From Enoplolaimus lenunculus (Eukaryota; Nematoda; Enoplea; Enoplida; Thoracostomopsidae), in the NCBI GenBank assembly GCA_030248215.1, contig JASANG010000356.1:1-64000 (forward strand): DNA of 64,000 nt. The letters are read 5' to 3'. The translations under genes and the position numbers were made by a program. The notes under the pieces are model-generated. The model saw only the letters and a list, made by a program, of their open reading frames with translations, did no database searches and was not told where the DNA came from. Numbering within the stretch: the first letter of the stretch is position 1; every line of letters starts with the position of its first letter. This document shows positions 23,401-32,328 of the stretch, one piece after another.

Positions 23401-25002
23401 CGGAGGTATACCCCATCCTATTCGACCCGGAGCCGGACCTCTTCGTGTTCCGCCGCCCCTTGGTAAGTGAGAGCAGAATACTATTTTCTTGTTAGCGCAA
23501 TTTTGCAAGTAGCTATCACAGGCATATTTTTAATATGTGTTCGTAAGTCTCAGGCTTGTGAATGAAAAATTATTTCAACTAGAGACATGCTTTTGTTTGT
23601 GTCTTTTAAAATTTAGAATTGAAGTGTTCGGTTGCTGAAGTGGTATTTACTACGCACCAACTTGCTTTCACTGGTCGTTACCAGCTTTGTCGTGGCGAGT
23701 TTATCACAGCATGTTATGTTGTCATTACGCGTCCTTTGTTACAGGATTTCCTTCAACAAGAATGTTACGACCAATGCCAATGGGCATGCCTGGAGGGCAA
23801 GGTTCTTCACAAAGTGGAGTGGCCCCTGTCAATCCTGGAGCAGTTCTATCTGCTCCTCCAAGCATTACATTGCGGTTAGTAATTTTTGCTAATTGAAATG
23901 GGTTTAAGAGCTGTATCACATAGGAAACAAGTTTTACTGAATTTTGCCTAAAAGGTCGTGTTATGCTTCATTGTGTTTTAGTGGGCAGAAACACCGCAAA
24001 ATATTGGCAAAAGATGTTGATCCAAGCACGTCTGCAACAGTTGGATACGCTACTGTTGGTGCAGACATTTCAAGTACATCCGGCAGCAACAGTACGATTA
24101 GTGCAAAGCCTCAGCTTCGCAATATGGCCGCAGAATTGACACGAATGGTACCCACTGCGGTGAAACTGAAAAAGAAGGATCAGACGACAACGAGCAAAAA
24201 GTCAAATTTGTCGTTTGTTACCGGCGCGCCTGTTCATGGAAAGAAAAAACACCCCGGCGCAGTAGGTCCGCTTCTACATGGATCTTTGCTAACCCCTGGT
24301 AAGCTCTTTTGTCGGCAGATTTATATTATTAGGAGCGGTATTCTCAACGTGTGTAGTACCGATTAGCAGAGCAAATAAATTTATCAATGAGCCAAATTTC
24401 GGCATTCAACATGTATTGCTTTAAACGTTACGTGACCTATCATCATGTGGTAATGATTGCATGCTGCACAAATCTGGGAATACGGGCATAGATGTAAAGA
24501 CAAAAAGTAACCTGTACTATTAGTACTTTTTGTCGTGATTAAAACCATGGGATATCAAGTTTGTATTTTTAGATGTGATTTGAAAGGAAATCTAAATAAT
24601 CGTAATTTTTGCATAATTTTTTGTACTAACAAAAACTTTTGTTTCTGCAGCTTAGCGGGCAATGTCGGGATTTTTGTTCTAAACGGTGGTGTCCTCTATA
24701 CTTCATTGGCGTTATTTGCATCTTAAAAACATAGCTTTCATAGCATTATATATTTATAATACATCTAAATTTGACAAAAATGTGTTCGTTTGTTTTGTTG
24801 GGATACCTCATAAATTATTTTAAATTTTGTTGTTCCAAAGATGTATGAAGAGACGAACCGGTAAAACAAATTATATTTTTTCTTGAATTTTCAATAAGTC
24901 AAAAGGGCTGATTTTGTTTCAGGAATGATGCAGCCAACAATTGCCCAGAGCAAAGACGACGCTTACGATCAGTTTATGAAGGAAATGGAAAGCATTTTAT
25001 GA
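11437..25002 (+). CDS. WBP11: WW domain-binding protein 11, splicing factor (15 exons)
   Basis: The exons are 11437-11500, 12047-12078, 12463-12556, 12872-13007, 13240-13289, 13664-13750, 21158-21245, 21495-21736, 21959-22006, 22289-22398, 22609-22657, 23277-23462, 23745-23874, 23982-24298 and 24923-25002. All introns are GT-AG and the phases agree. The sum is 1713 nt, or 570 aa (human 641). The N-terminus MGRRSTSTTKSGKYMNPADQ and ARKEARRRELKKNKKTR matches human WBP11 closely. It is followed by an acidic Ser/Asp segment (about 184-264), an RVRF motif (285-288) fitting protein phosphatase-1 docking, and proline-rich runs for WW-domain partners such as PQBP1 (exons 8, 12, 13). The conserved block NPGAVLSAPPSITLR and the ending KDDAYDQFMKEMESIL follow. 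The protein acts in pre-mRNA splicing in the nucleus. Intron 6 was enlarged to 7.4 kb by a Ty3/gypsy insertion. The intron 11 donor GTGGTT is weak. Confidence 0.95.
11726..11792 (-). repeat. tRNA-derived SINE head or tRNA relic in WBP11 intron 1
   Basis: On the minus strand an A-box-like TGGCTCAGTGG and a B-box-like GAGTTCGAAAC are spaced as in a tRNA gene. The sequence between could form a D arm and an anticodon arm. The putative acceptor strands do not pair, so a working tRNA is unlikely. A SINE or a decayed tRNA fits better. Confidence 0.5.
13950..14361 (-). repeat. 3' LTR of the Ty3/gypsy element
   Basis: 412 bp, TG...CA, near-identical to 20451-20862. CACCC precedes it (13945-13949) as the target duplication. 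A purine-rich tract, AAAAGGGATAGAAAA on the element's sense strand, abuts it at 14363-14377 and is the likely plus-strand primer. Confidence 0.95.
14583..15524 (-). CDS. NADAR-domain accessory frame of the LTR element
   Basis: One 313-codon open frame lies between integrase and the 3' LTR, on the element's sense strand. Its first 190 residues give the NADAR (YbiA-like) pattern in order: FFSRHNEYRWLSNFY, TYQSSEQLYQCMK, the HPAESKRAG helix, LFLKFSQSMKLKKLLLDT, NPFDGFWG and ARNELGNCLQNVR. These align block by block with E. coli YbiA. NADAR enzymes are N-glycosidases acting on ADP-ribose-linked or related nucleotide substrates, and some remove ADP-ribose from guanine in DNA or RNA. The last 115 residues (ICLGDELIDS, MVIAGYNDF, RIPTDVHL) weakly recall an SGNH/GDSL fold. 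The frame opens directly after an acceptor-like ATTATTTTAG, so a spliced transcript is a reasonable guess. Identity of the NADAR domain is strong; its role is unknown. Confidence 0.88.
   Translation of the reverse strand, partial: TNFNRIAFFSRHNEYRWLSNFYDTTIYFKEQTYQSSEQLYQCMKITFALLFCVHFEVDKITGCKRLLENCKLATHPAESKRAGAKCLKNNMKFMELWNTLKVPCMLTALFLKFSQSMKLKKLLLDTNDTPLYEANPFDGFWGCKASRFEIYSSNWELTARNELGNCLQNVRAYLRGEHIELPRICLGDELIDSIKQKFMNTEYIYFASFNLKQIFEIVTLISFPGITKMVIAGYNDFEPRSNANSNRVRAVSHVIKTLRTACHNLYGTEVTILRIPTDVHLKIPSSPKTKRLIAEFNKTLDETAQVFSHIVVC
15572..18945 (-). CDS. pol: pol region of the Ty3/gypsy element
   Basis: In order on the minus strand are an aspartic protease (LVDSGATVSIINN) and reverse transcriptase with the active-site block LVYLDDIIVFGD. 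RNase H follows (VLQTDASNHGIGCVLS, TDHNPLKWL). Integrase comes last, with its HHCC zinc module (GHLGNDKMLLK, CKLCQTRK) and the TPYHPQTDGLTERFN block. The protease-RT-RH-INT order and the RT motifs place it in Ty3/gypsy (Metaviridae). The region looks near-whole with about one break. Confidence 0.95.
19023..20186 (-). CDS. gag: gag of the Ty3/gypsy element
   Basis: A 387-residue frame. A retrotransposon-type capsid region spans about residues 65-230 (PNTFSGKQNEDILKWFQIFS, ALDFWQELPPS, HEFAHWILETIKKACPDQN). A Gln-rich, likely coiled segment follows. A CCHC zinc knuckle, CFRCQKFGHYAKEC, lies near the C-terminus. Gag forms the particle and packages element RNA. pol follows closely in the same orientation; families like this often make pol by frameshift or read-through. 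Confidence 0.93.
   Translation of the reverse strand: MNLTPSKPNLVQLDFAQPLPKYKSDVPKINLNKIFEEFSPVKSDYNYQGDNMSLLTANLLPQPVVKTPNTFSGKQNEDILKWFQIFSAIAQANGWDENKKISVLPAFLEARALDFWQELPPSLNFEQIKNEFVKKFSLLLESDLLWNQMQHRMQKADETVHEFAHWILETIKKACPDQNETMHKYYARIFFINHTLPIYRRALMNPCLEKTFDAALLKARQEEGLRQVLGASNIENLSLQVPQQTVCSCAQSTTTNSPAEQLLLCKITELSENVAKLNTVDKNDKTDKQAVSFSDYQQLQQHITTLEQNFSHSIQQVNDNITRLTTAISKHTQQLKGIAEKPTDKAKQNKARIQCFRCQKFGHYAKECRTNPLATTSNNQGNLIQLQ
20431..20448 (-). other. tRNA primer-binding site of the Ty3/gypsy element
   Basis: Two bases inside the 5' LTR the sense strand reads TGGTGGCCACGACGAGGC. It starts with TGG, the complement of a tRNA CCA end, and fits an 18-nt primer site. The implied tRNA acceptor would start GGCCACG. 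An arginine tRNA is possible but was not confirmed. Confidence 0.7.
20451..20862 (-). repeat. 5' LTR of the Ty3/gypsy element
   Basis: 412 bp, TG...CA, differing from 13950-14361 at about one base. CACCC (20863-20867) follows as the target duplication. As the 5' LTR it should hold the element's promoter; no clear TATA position is called. Confidence 0.95.
22783..22986. mobile_element. short CCGGA-ended hAT-like element in WBP11 intron 11
   Basis: The left end is GTTGTAACCGGAAAACGCTTCC and the right end is TTCCGTTATTTTTACAAACCG then TCTGCACCCTG. Inner CGGAAGTTCCG words mirror each other. The TGCACCCTG end matches the other members at 4057-5087 and 38135-38475. Confidence 0.55.
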
Positions 25003-25091
25003 CTTTATTTCGAACCTGGGGTACGAGAGAAATTTCGATCCTAATCAGGATTATGTTTGTATGACTGTAGTTGTTGGTCGGAAGAAAGATT

Positions 25092-25269
25092 GGGCCATGT
25101 ATACAACAGGGCCGGAACAGTAGTATAAGCATATTCCTAAGCCTAAGCGTAAGAATGAGCATATTTCTAAAGCTAAGCCTAAGCCTAAGCAAAAAAATTT
25201 AGTCTAAAGCTTAAACTGACTATTACAGCCCTTCAGAAAAATTACCCGGCCCTGTTCTATACATGGGCC
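25092..25269 (+). mobile_element. TTAGGC-carrying MITE, copy 6 (complete reference copy)
   Basis: This 178-bp element has inverted ends GGGCCATGTATACAACAGGG and CCCTGTTCTATACATGGGCC. Arm A reads GGAACAGTAGTATAAGCATATTC; then come hexamer words CCTAAGCCTAAGCG and AAGCCTAAGCCTAAGC, an A run, TTAGTCTAAAGCTTAAACTG and arm B ATTACAGCCCTTCAGAAAAA. Read on the other strand the core is TTAGGC, the nematode telomere hexamer. It lies 90 bp past the WBP11 stop and may sit in its 3' UTR. No clear target duplication was seen here. Confidence 0.88.
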
Positions 25270-25462
25270 AAATATTGAATTTATGTTGCTGCTGTATGTT
25301 CAATTTTATCGCACAACCTATAATTGGGTAATTTATGTTCGTTAAATATTATACAGATGAGCCTTTCTGTGATGATTAGTAATTTTTTCGGGTCTATCCG
25401 TAGTAACTGTTTGGCTGGTCTAAATATTGTCATTGTCTACCTAGTTTTTTGTTCATACCTTC

Positions 25463-25621
25463 GCCCAATGTTTAACAAAAGCCGTAACATTGCAGAGTAT
25501 GCATATTCCCAACCCTAAGAGTAAGGAGCATGCCTAAGTTTAAATAAAACATATTATATCTAACGCTTAAGCTTACTCTGTAGCTGTCCCACGAAAAAAT
25601 GGTCTGCCCCTGATCTATGTT
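25463..25621 (+). mobile_element. TTAGGC-carrying MITE, copy 7 (worn)
   Basis: GCCCAATGTTTAACAAAAGCC, GCATATTCCCAACCCTAAGAG, TTAAGCTTACTCTG, TGGTCTGCCCCTGATCTATG. The order is as in copy 6 with the hexamers largely decayed. Confidence 0.65.
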
Positions 25622-25629
25622 TGTAAATA

Positions 25630-26028
25630 ACTGTCTTTCTTAATACATTAGTTAGTTGGTTTCGACCCTGCAATCTGTGATTACGACAACACAAAGCGAA
25701 AACGGGTAGCAATAAAATAATATAAACATGGTTTCATCCAGTGTTTCAGTACTCGCGTAGGTACTTCAGTGTGTTATTTTTTGAAGTTGTAAATTAAAAT
25801 AAAGTACGGAGTTTGATTTGAAATAGATGACACGAATTGATTTTTAAACGAAATATGTTTTGGTTAAAGTAATATTGGTCTAAATCTTCAGGACCCGCTC
25901 TAGTCTTAATGTATCGAAATATAATGCCGAGGCTCCTAACCCCGTGATAATTTCAATTAAATTTCAATTTTTTAAGACTTTAATATAATATACATTCACT
26001 GTTTGTGATTTTATATTTACTACACCGA
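25630..26028. other. intergenic; possible WBP11 polyadenylation zone
   Basis: AATAAAATAAT-like words occur near 25710 and AAAATAAAG near 25797. They are the first canonical AATAAA words after the WBP11 stop, but 700 bp away, so assignment is weak. Confidence 0.3.
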
Positions 26029-26036
26029 AGCGGAAC

Positions 26037-27199
26037 CATGGTGCGACCGGATATCCGGCTCCGGCAAAAAATCGGCATCCGGCTTCGGTATTTTTTCTTG
26101 CCGGATATTTCTTTAAAAAATTTGAAAAATGAAACTGACTTAGATTGACTTTACTTGAATTTTTGAATATCACGCTATAGTTACAAGCGCATATGCCGGA
26201 AATGAATCCGGCTTTTTTTGGTATTTTTAGGTGCATCTGTGCCTCTGTCATCCCACATTCTATTCATTTATGAGCACGCGAAGATTGCACTGTCCCGGTG
26301 GATATCATATGATATTCGTTGTAATTTTGGAATATATGATATTCGCATAAATGTCCACTAATATCATGTGACATACCGTCTCTTGTACACAAAGAACACC
26401 TGAGAGCGGTGTGCCACTTAGCTGCATGCATATCTATTAGTTATAACTCAAGTAACTGAAACTACATTCACTGTGGAAACCAGTTTTATATTTGCTTCAA
26501 TCTTACGGCGATTAATTCAGTTGAGAACAAGTGTAACTTCCCATTCGAAATTTTTTCTCAGAACGTAGCTCCCATTCCAAAATTCTGGCTAGGTCTCTGG
26601 TTGAATGCCGGCCACTTTGTACTTTACGTTGCAGTTAACGTGAAGATAAGTCAAAACTAAGCTTAAGCGAAACAAAAGCCTTAAATCCTAAGCTACATAC
26701 ACCTCTATTTTATAGTATCTTACATAAACTGGATGCCCGACCGTAAAAGTAACACGGGCCAAACAAATATTGCAACTGAACGCAACGTTACATAAACAGA
26801 ATAATGGAATAGGTTCATTGTTAAAGTGTTAAGCTTTGTCTCAAAAACACTTTTAATATAGGCCACGGAAGGAGGAAGAATTGTGAGTTACGTTCTGACA
26901 TCTCAATGCTACTTAGATACTTTTAGTTTTTTGCTCGAATTTCAGTTATTTGTGGAAATATATAATTAAAAAATGTATGTTTGTGGAAATTTTTGAGTGA
27001 TAGGCTAATTTACGAAAAAATCCATAATTAGTGCGCTCAACCAGTAATTCAAACAGTAATATGATTTAATAAACCAGAATACAAACTATAAACTTATAAA
27101 GGAATATGAGATTAAATAAACTATCGAATTAACTATCCGGCTCCGGCCGGATATTAGATTATCCGGCTGCGTCAGTTTTTGGTATCCGGTCGCACCCTG
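26037..27199. mobile_element. hAT-like non-autonomous element, 1163 bp, perfect 8-bp duplication
   Basis: AGCGGAAC flanks both ends (26029-26036 and 27200-27207). Termini are CATGGTGCGACCGGATATCC and GGTATCCGGTCGCACCCTG. Next to the ends are stacked CCGGATA/TATCCGG words (CCGGCTCCGG, CCGGCATCCGG; CCGGCCGGATATTAG). The interior has no transposase frame. The 8-bp duplication and CAGGGTG-type end assign it to hAT. Confidence 0.85.
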
Positions 27200-27207
27200 A
27201 GCGGAAC

Positions 27208-27912
27208 CAAAAATGTATTTTCAGCAGTTCAGAAATCTATATGTTTTTCATATGAATTGCTGTGTAAAAGCGACGCGCAGAGTTGAATTGCGTCATTCTT
27301 TCAGTTTGATGACTGGTTTAACATATATATCTAATTTACTTTCAGGACACAAATGTAGCGGGAAACTTTCTGTAACAACCGAACTTTGAATCAGTTTTGT
27401 GCTGTTTTCTCATGAAGGAAGGCTGCGTCTTTCCTGGAACTTTCCGCATTTTGAAAGGTCAGTGAACAGTACGGGGTTGTCGCTCCTCAACGTCACACTA
27501 AGGTGTTTATTATTCAGACAGCTAGAATCGCTGGTAAAGTACTTTTGGACTGTTTTGGTGTATGCGAAGAAAGTCAATAACGTGGGGGTTTGAATTAAAA
27601 AATTAGAGCTTATGGGTTCTGTGTCGTGGGCAATTCCAGTGCGCCCTTTACAGATTCCCAGATTTTACGCTAGCCTTTTTCTAATTAGCATCATACTCAG
27701 TAAGACTTGGCGTCTTATTTTAAATCAAGAGCGATCAGAATTGTATAAATGACGCCCATTATGTAATTTCGCGACGCTGCTTGGTATATGTATGTATGTA
27801 GACTTTGTTTCTTGCAAAGGTAGTAAATTTAGTACTTGACGGTGTGAATTGGATGCAAATTTTTCACTGAGCTAATTTTGAGATAATTTAAAACACGAAG
27901 TCATTATTCCGA
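27208..27912. other. intergenic, nothing recognised
   Basis: AT-rich with short frames only. The 64-codon frame near 27399 has no family similarity and no splice context. Confidence 0.4.
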
Positions 27913-28058
27913 GACCCATGTAAAGATCACGGGCGAACGTCTTTCTGTGTGACTAGAATAGAGTAAGCTTAAGCATTAGACTAATTTTTTGCTTGGCTTA
28001 GGCTTAGGCTTAGGAATATGCTTACAATACTGTTCCACCCTTGTTTTTTACATTGGCC
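27913..28058 (-). mobile_element. TTAGGC-carrying MITE, copy 8, with target duplication
   Basis: ATTCCGA flanks both ends (27906-27912 and 28059-28065). The left end is GACCCATGTAAAGATCACGGG. Then GCTTAAGCATTAGACTAATTT, TTTGCTTGGCTTAGGCTTAGG, CTTAGGAATATGCTTAC, and the right end is TTTACATTGGCC. Three clean TTAGGC units are present. Confidence 0.85.
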
Positions 28059-28253
28059 ATTCCGATAAATATCAAGTTAAAGTGAGGTTTTTTAATTTTG
28101 GCAAGTTTTTAGAAATCAAAATTAGTAAATCATGGAATTAGGCAGTAAAGTGGTTCACTATAACTCCGGTTTGAATACAGAATTTTTTGTCAGCTCCAGC
28201 TACTTTAATGGTGAAACAATGCAAGTATATATTCCAAAAAAATTTTTACACTA

Positions 28254-28335
28254 GCATTTCGGATATCCGGATATATCCTGATATCCGGATACACGTTTAT
28301 TTTCGGATACATATCCGGATATCCAGTGCCCATCA
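28254..28335. repeat. palindromic GGATATCCGGATA cluster
   Basis: GGATATCCGGATATATCC, GATATCCGGATACACG, CGGATACATATCCGGATATC. This resembles the terminal zone of the 26037-27199 element and is probably an isolated end. Confidence 0.5.
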
Positions 28336-28518
28336 ATAATATTTATACAATTTTTTTTCGGAATTTTGTGTCGTTTTTGTTATTTTCGAATGAGGAATAT
28401 GAGAAAAGAAAGTGAGAAATAGAAAAATCTGCCAACACTTTGGATTATTGCAAGATGCAACTGTTTTCCAGAAGTCGCGATCAGTGATTTGTGGTTAAAG
28501 TAGTTGTTTCCTGCATAG

Positions 28519-28697
28519 CAGGGTACAGCCGGTTGTATACTTGTCGCTCCGGTATTGTTCGTATTTTTATACAACCTAATTCTTAAAACAAATTCTTCGT
28601 AGACAGATAATCGTTACATAATTTTTGCTATGCTTCTTGCTTGGGAAAGATTTCGTGACCTCCGACACAGGTATTTTTTACTTCCGGTTACACCCTG
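28519..28697. mobile_element. short hAT-like MITE, 179 bp
   Basis: The ends CAGGGTACAGCCGGTTGTA and TTACTTCCGGTTACACCCTG are imperfect inverted repeats. The flanks CTGCATAG and CTGAAGTG agree at only 5 of 8 positions. There is no coding content. Confidence 0.6.
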
Positions 28698-29031
28698 CTG
28701 AAGTGCAGTATTTAACGATCACTCAAGTCCAACGCTAGTGTTTAAAACATTTGTTACGCACATGTGCAGCGCAAAGCTTTACACGACATGACAAGTTCCT
28801 TTTGACTTAGTGGTGATGATAAACGACTTCCATTCGAAAGCATCGGATTTCTAATCGGCTAGAATTTAGGTCTCAGACAGAACGGATACTTTTCATGCTG
28901 GAAATGGTTCATATTAAATCGCTTCACTTTGCACTGAGTAATGTAACAGAAAGTTTATCATAGGTGGTAAATTTTCATCTACTTTAGAAGATAAAAAGCC
29001 AATAACATTTTAAATTAGAATTGCAGCACAT

Positions 29032-29588
29032 GTTACTTTGAAGGGGTGCACCGGTTTTCTGCGGTAGTTACTTTGAAGGGCGTACCGTTTTTCTGTGGTA
29101 GTTACTTTGAAGGGGCGTACCGGTTCTCTGCGGTAGTTACTTTGAAGGGGCGTACCGTTTTTCTGTGGTAGTTACTTTGAAGGGGCGTACCGGTTCTCTG
29201 CGGTAGTTACTTTGAAGGGGCGTACCGTTTTTCTGTGGTAGTTACTTTGAAGGGGCGTACCGGTTTTCTGCGGTAGTTACTTTGAAGGGGCGTATCGTTT
29301 TTCTGTGGTAGTTACTTTGAAGGGGCGTACCGGTTTTCTGCGGTAGTTACTTTGAAGGGGCGTACCGTTTTTCTGTGGTAGTTACTTTGAAGGGGCGTAC
29401 CGGTTTTCTGTGGTAGTTACTTTGAAGGGGCGTACCGGTTTTCTGCGGTAGTTACTTTGAAGGGGCGTACCGGTTTTCTGCGGTAGTTACTTTGAAGGGG
29501 CGTACCGTTTTTCTGTGGTAGTTACTTTGAAGGGGCGTACCGGTTTTCTTCGGTAGTTACTTTGAAGGGGCGTACCGTTTTTCTGCGG
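29032..29588. repeat. minisatellite, 16 units of 34-35 bp
   Basis: The unit is GTTACTTTGAAGGGGCGTAC followed by CGGTTTTCTGCGGTA or by CGTTTTTCTGTGGTA. The two versions largely alternate, giving a 69-bp dimer. The last unit runs straight into GCGGAAGCGGCACTCATCAG and a TTAGGC-MITE interior, so the array derives from that MITE's arm. There are no spacers and it is not a CRISPR. Confidence 0.93.
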
Positions 29589-29700
29589 AAGCGGCACTCA
29601 TCAGCAGAGGATTAACCTTTAAGCTAATATATTTTTGAGCTTAGGCTTATTCCAAGTCTATGCTGAGGCTTAGGCTAATGCGAATATGCTTTATAAATAG
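29589..29700 (-). mobile_element. TTAGGC-carrying MITE, copy 9 (remainder next to the minisatellite)
   Basis: AACCTTTAAGCTAATATATTT, TTGAGCTTAGGCTTATTCC, GCTGAGGCTTAGGCTAATGC, GAATATGCTT. This is the expected inverted-orientation interior after arm B. Confidence 0.7.
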
Positions 29701-30168
29701 CGGATCTTGCTTATTTTGGTGCCAGTTGAACCATCATCTGATTTACGAAGGCAGATGCCGATTGTAAACGTTTACGTTGGGTTAACGTTGGATTTTGGTA
29801 AATTTGTTAGTAGACTAAATTTTGTTAAATAAAGTACATATCAAACTGGTTGAAACTATAATCGTTCATGAGAAGCTTTGAATTGTAACCCTTGGCGTTT
29901 GTTGGCAAGTGGCATAGTCGAATCAAACTTTCAACATTGGTTTAATAATATACACATTATACGCAGTCAAAGCATATATATTTATAGTTTTACAGACGTG
30001 AAGTCAGTGAAACGCCAGGCGACTCGGTCCACGTCGTAACAGTTTCCCCCATCTTCCAGTAAAGTTGATTCTTACCTGTACAAGTCATCGAAAGTTCCCG
30101 CACACACACCTTCAGAAATGTTTTTGGCTTATATTAAGATATTAAGCTGGTTAGTTGCAGAATTGCCG

Positions 30169-32328
30169 CTATACAAACGTAATATCATAATTTATCCCAT
30201 TCGGTTCAGTATAATCGTACTGTGCAGTGCTATTTCGATCATATTTTATCGGGCAGTCGTTGGTTTGTAGTACAATACCTACCGGTTGTCTGGTATACTC
30301 AGGGGTTGTGATATGCTGTTGTCGATGCAAGAAAGGCGGGCAACGGCAAGCCGGGTCCCGATCGTAAATATCACGTCCAAGATACAAATATTCTTCGGTA
30401 TCGGCAGCTACGGAGCGATGCAATGAAAGCGCTGGGTGAAAGTTGTGCGGTTGTCCACCAGCTTCGGTTCTGTTGTTGCCACTGTCGAAGGAAGGCGACA
30501 TACGATGGTGACCGTTGTGTTGTGAGTTATACTTATTAATCGCTATAGAATGTAGGTGTGGTTGTTGTTGTTGTTGTTGTGGTTGTTGTTGATGTTGCAA
30601 TATATATTGATCCGACGGTTGGCTGTATAACTGTTGCGACGTCAAATCGTGGCGATTCGTCAGTTCTGGAAAATATTCGTCGTACTGGAATTGTTGGCTT
30701 GGATTTGAAATTGGGCAGTTACATTGAGGCTCTTCGTAGGTATCGGAATTTTGCTGATAACTGGTGTGCGGAATTTGTTGACCGTTTGCGTTTAAATCGT
30801 TAGGTAGTTGTAGATGTGGTTGTTGGTGTTGTTCTTGTTGCTGCCACAACTGCATTGGTTGTTCTTCGAGTTCTTCTGTGTGTTGATGTTGTTGATTTTG
30901 GCTACATTGTGTGTGCAGCAATGATTTGTGATTGCTGTCTTCTTGTAGACAATGTTTGTGTTTTTGACAGTTTTTTTGTTTATGTTGTTGTTGTTGTTTT
31001 TGTTGTTTTTGTTCTTGTTGATGTTGCTGAGCAGTATTGCGTGCATTAATGATCGGCGATGGATTTTTTGAGTTTCCAGCGTGATGATGATGATGATGGT
31101 ATGTTGCGGTTGCATTCGTCGCATTCCGCGATTTTGTGCGTCGTCCACGTCTGCCTCCACTTGTCGCCGGACAATGGCACAATTGTCGAATTTTTAATCG
31201 AATTTTTGAACTACAAAAATAGTAAACAGGCAAGCGAACCGTACAGGTAAGGGTGACCAAAAAGCTACTAACATCAGCGGAAATGAAATAAAACGTTAAA
31301 TTTTGCAACTGACTCGAGTTCGTTTGTTCCAGAAACGTCAAATAGACATGAATGCAGTTTGCAATTAAATAGCACGTTACGATACCGGCAGTTGTCAGGG
31401 TTGCGTCGCGAAGTTCTTGATGTGCTTGTCGTGCTTGTTCTACAGTGCCTTCGGTCGCGAGTGGCTGTCCTGCAGCACCAGACGATGCAGATTGTTTGAC
31501 AACAACCATTACAGGTCGCTGGTTGCGAGCTCGCATTCGCCAAATAATTAAAACATTCAAAATTAACAGCAGCGCAAATGGAATATACGACTGAATGACA
31601 GGTTCAACGTAGAATTTAAATAGCTGATAGTCTGCCGAGCCGTACAACATACCCTTTCCTTCAACAATCGATGCAAACCCTGTACAATTAGTATAGACTA
31701 CGTCCAGTTCCCAGTAGCTTGGTAGCCGTAATGCAATTGAAATAGCAATGACAATTAAAATTACAACAGTTCGCTTACGAGCGTTCATATCGGCGACAGC
31801 TTGTTTCAACGTTACACCTAAGAATCGTTCTATAGTTGTTGCAACAATTAAAAACGTTTGTGCAGTTTGCGTTATGCGGCCAAATGCGAACAAAGGCCGA
31901 ACGTAAAAGTACCAAACTTGATGCAAGAATAAACTTTCAAAATAGTCTTTACACAGACCAAGGCCGATCAGCAGGATGTAGTTAATCAGTAGAAGATTAT
32001 CAAAAATTGACAACGCCATCAAATAAACAAAGTACGTCTTGCGAAATATTCGAGCAGAAAATATTTTGAACAACAACGAATTGGTGACAAGACCTATCGC
32101 AGACACGGAGCCACCGCACAGGACGACAAATATGAATCGTTCGGTGAGTAAAAATTGAGATTGTTTTTCGTAGTCAAATTGAATATAGCTACAATTCATT
32201 TCACTGTGTTCAATTGAAACTTCGTCAGACTCACCGTGGCCGCTGCCGCTTATGAGCTCAGTCGGATTAACCCCGGTTAATATTGTTGGGTTTATGAACC
32301 CACTCACTGCGGTACCGTTTATATCCAT
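30169..32328 (-). CDS. rhodopsin-type seven-helix receptor with long Gln/His-rich tail
   Basis: A single exon of 719 aa. The N-terminus has N-glycosylation sites (NGT 4-6, NCS 45-47). Hydrophobic helices lie at about 65-90, 98-123, 140-166, 188-204, 243-264, 309-331 and 347-371. Class A marks are TM1 GLVTNSLLF, ERF (167-169) in place of DRY, and cysteines at 125 and 215 for the extracellular disulphide. TM7 ends RLPVYYF instead of NPxxY. After helix 8 come a CHCP cysteine cluster, HHHHHH and about 300 residues rich in Gln, His and Asn (codons CAA/CAG/CAT). It belongs to the broad invertebrate peptide-receptor group, possibly FMRFamide-like; the ligand is not predictable. The strong, full-length frame argues that the tail is real. 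Confidence 0.85.
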   Translation of the reverse strand: MDINGTAVSGFINPTILTGVNPTELISGSGHGESDEVSIEHSEMNCSYIQFDYEKQSQFLLTERFIFVVLCGGSVSAIGLVTNSLLFKIFSARIFRKTYFVYLMALSIFDNLLLINYILLIGLGLCKDYFESLFLHQVWYFYVRPLFAFGRITQTAQTFLIVATTIERFLGVTLKQAVADMNARKRTVVILIVIAISIALRLPSYWELDVVYTNCTGFASIVEGKGMLYGSADYQLFKFYVEPVIQSYIPFALLLILNVLIIWRMRARNQRPVMVVVKQSASSGAAGQPLATEGTVEQARQAHQELRDATLTTAGIVTCYLIANCIHVYLTFLEQTNSSQLQNLTFYFISADVSSFLVTLTCTVRLPVYYFCSSKIRLKIRQLCHCPATSGGRRGRRTKSRNATNATATYHHHHHHAGNSKNPSPIINARNTAQQHQQEQKQQKQQQQHKQKNCQKHKHCLQEDSNHKSLLHTQCSQNQQHQHTEELEEQPMQLWQQQEQHQQPHLQLPNDLNANGQQIPHTSYQQNSDTYEEPQCNCPISNPSQQFQYDEYFPELTNRHDLTSQQLYSQPSDQYILQHQQQPQQQQQQPHLHSIAINKYNSQHNGHHRMSPSFDSGNNRTEAGGQPHNFHPALSLHRSVAADTEEYLYLGRDIYDRDPACRCPPFLHRQQHITTPEYTRQPVGIVLQTNDCPIKYDRNSTAQYDYTEPNGINYDITFV

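Noticed and set aside
25092-25269. True telomere or chromosome-fusion scar
   Set aside because: The hexamers sit between transposon-type inverted ends and recur in the same frame at many loci.
29032-29588. CRISPR-like array
   Set aside because: Units are contiguous with no unique spacers, in a eukaryotic context; it is a minisatellite.
30558-31250. Plus-strand Val-rich frames opposite the receptor tail
   Set aside because: They are the antisense reading of the Gln/His codon runs of the receptor.
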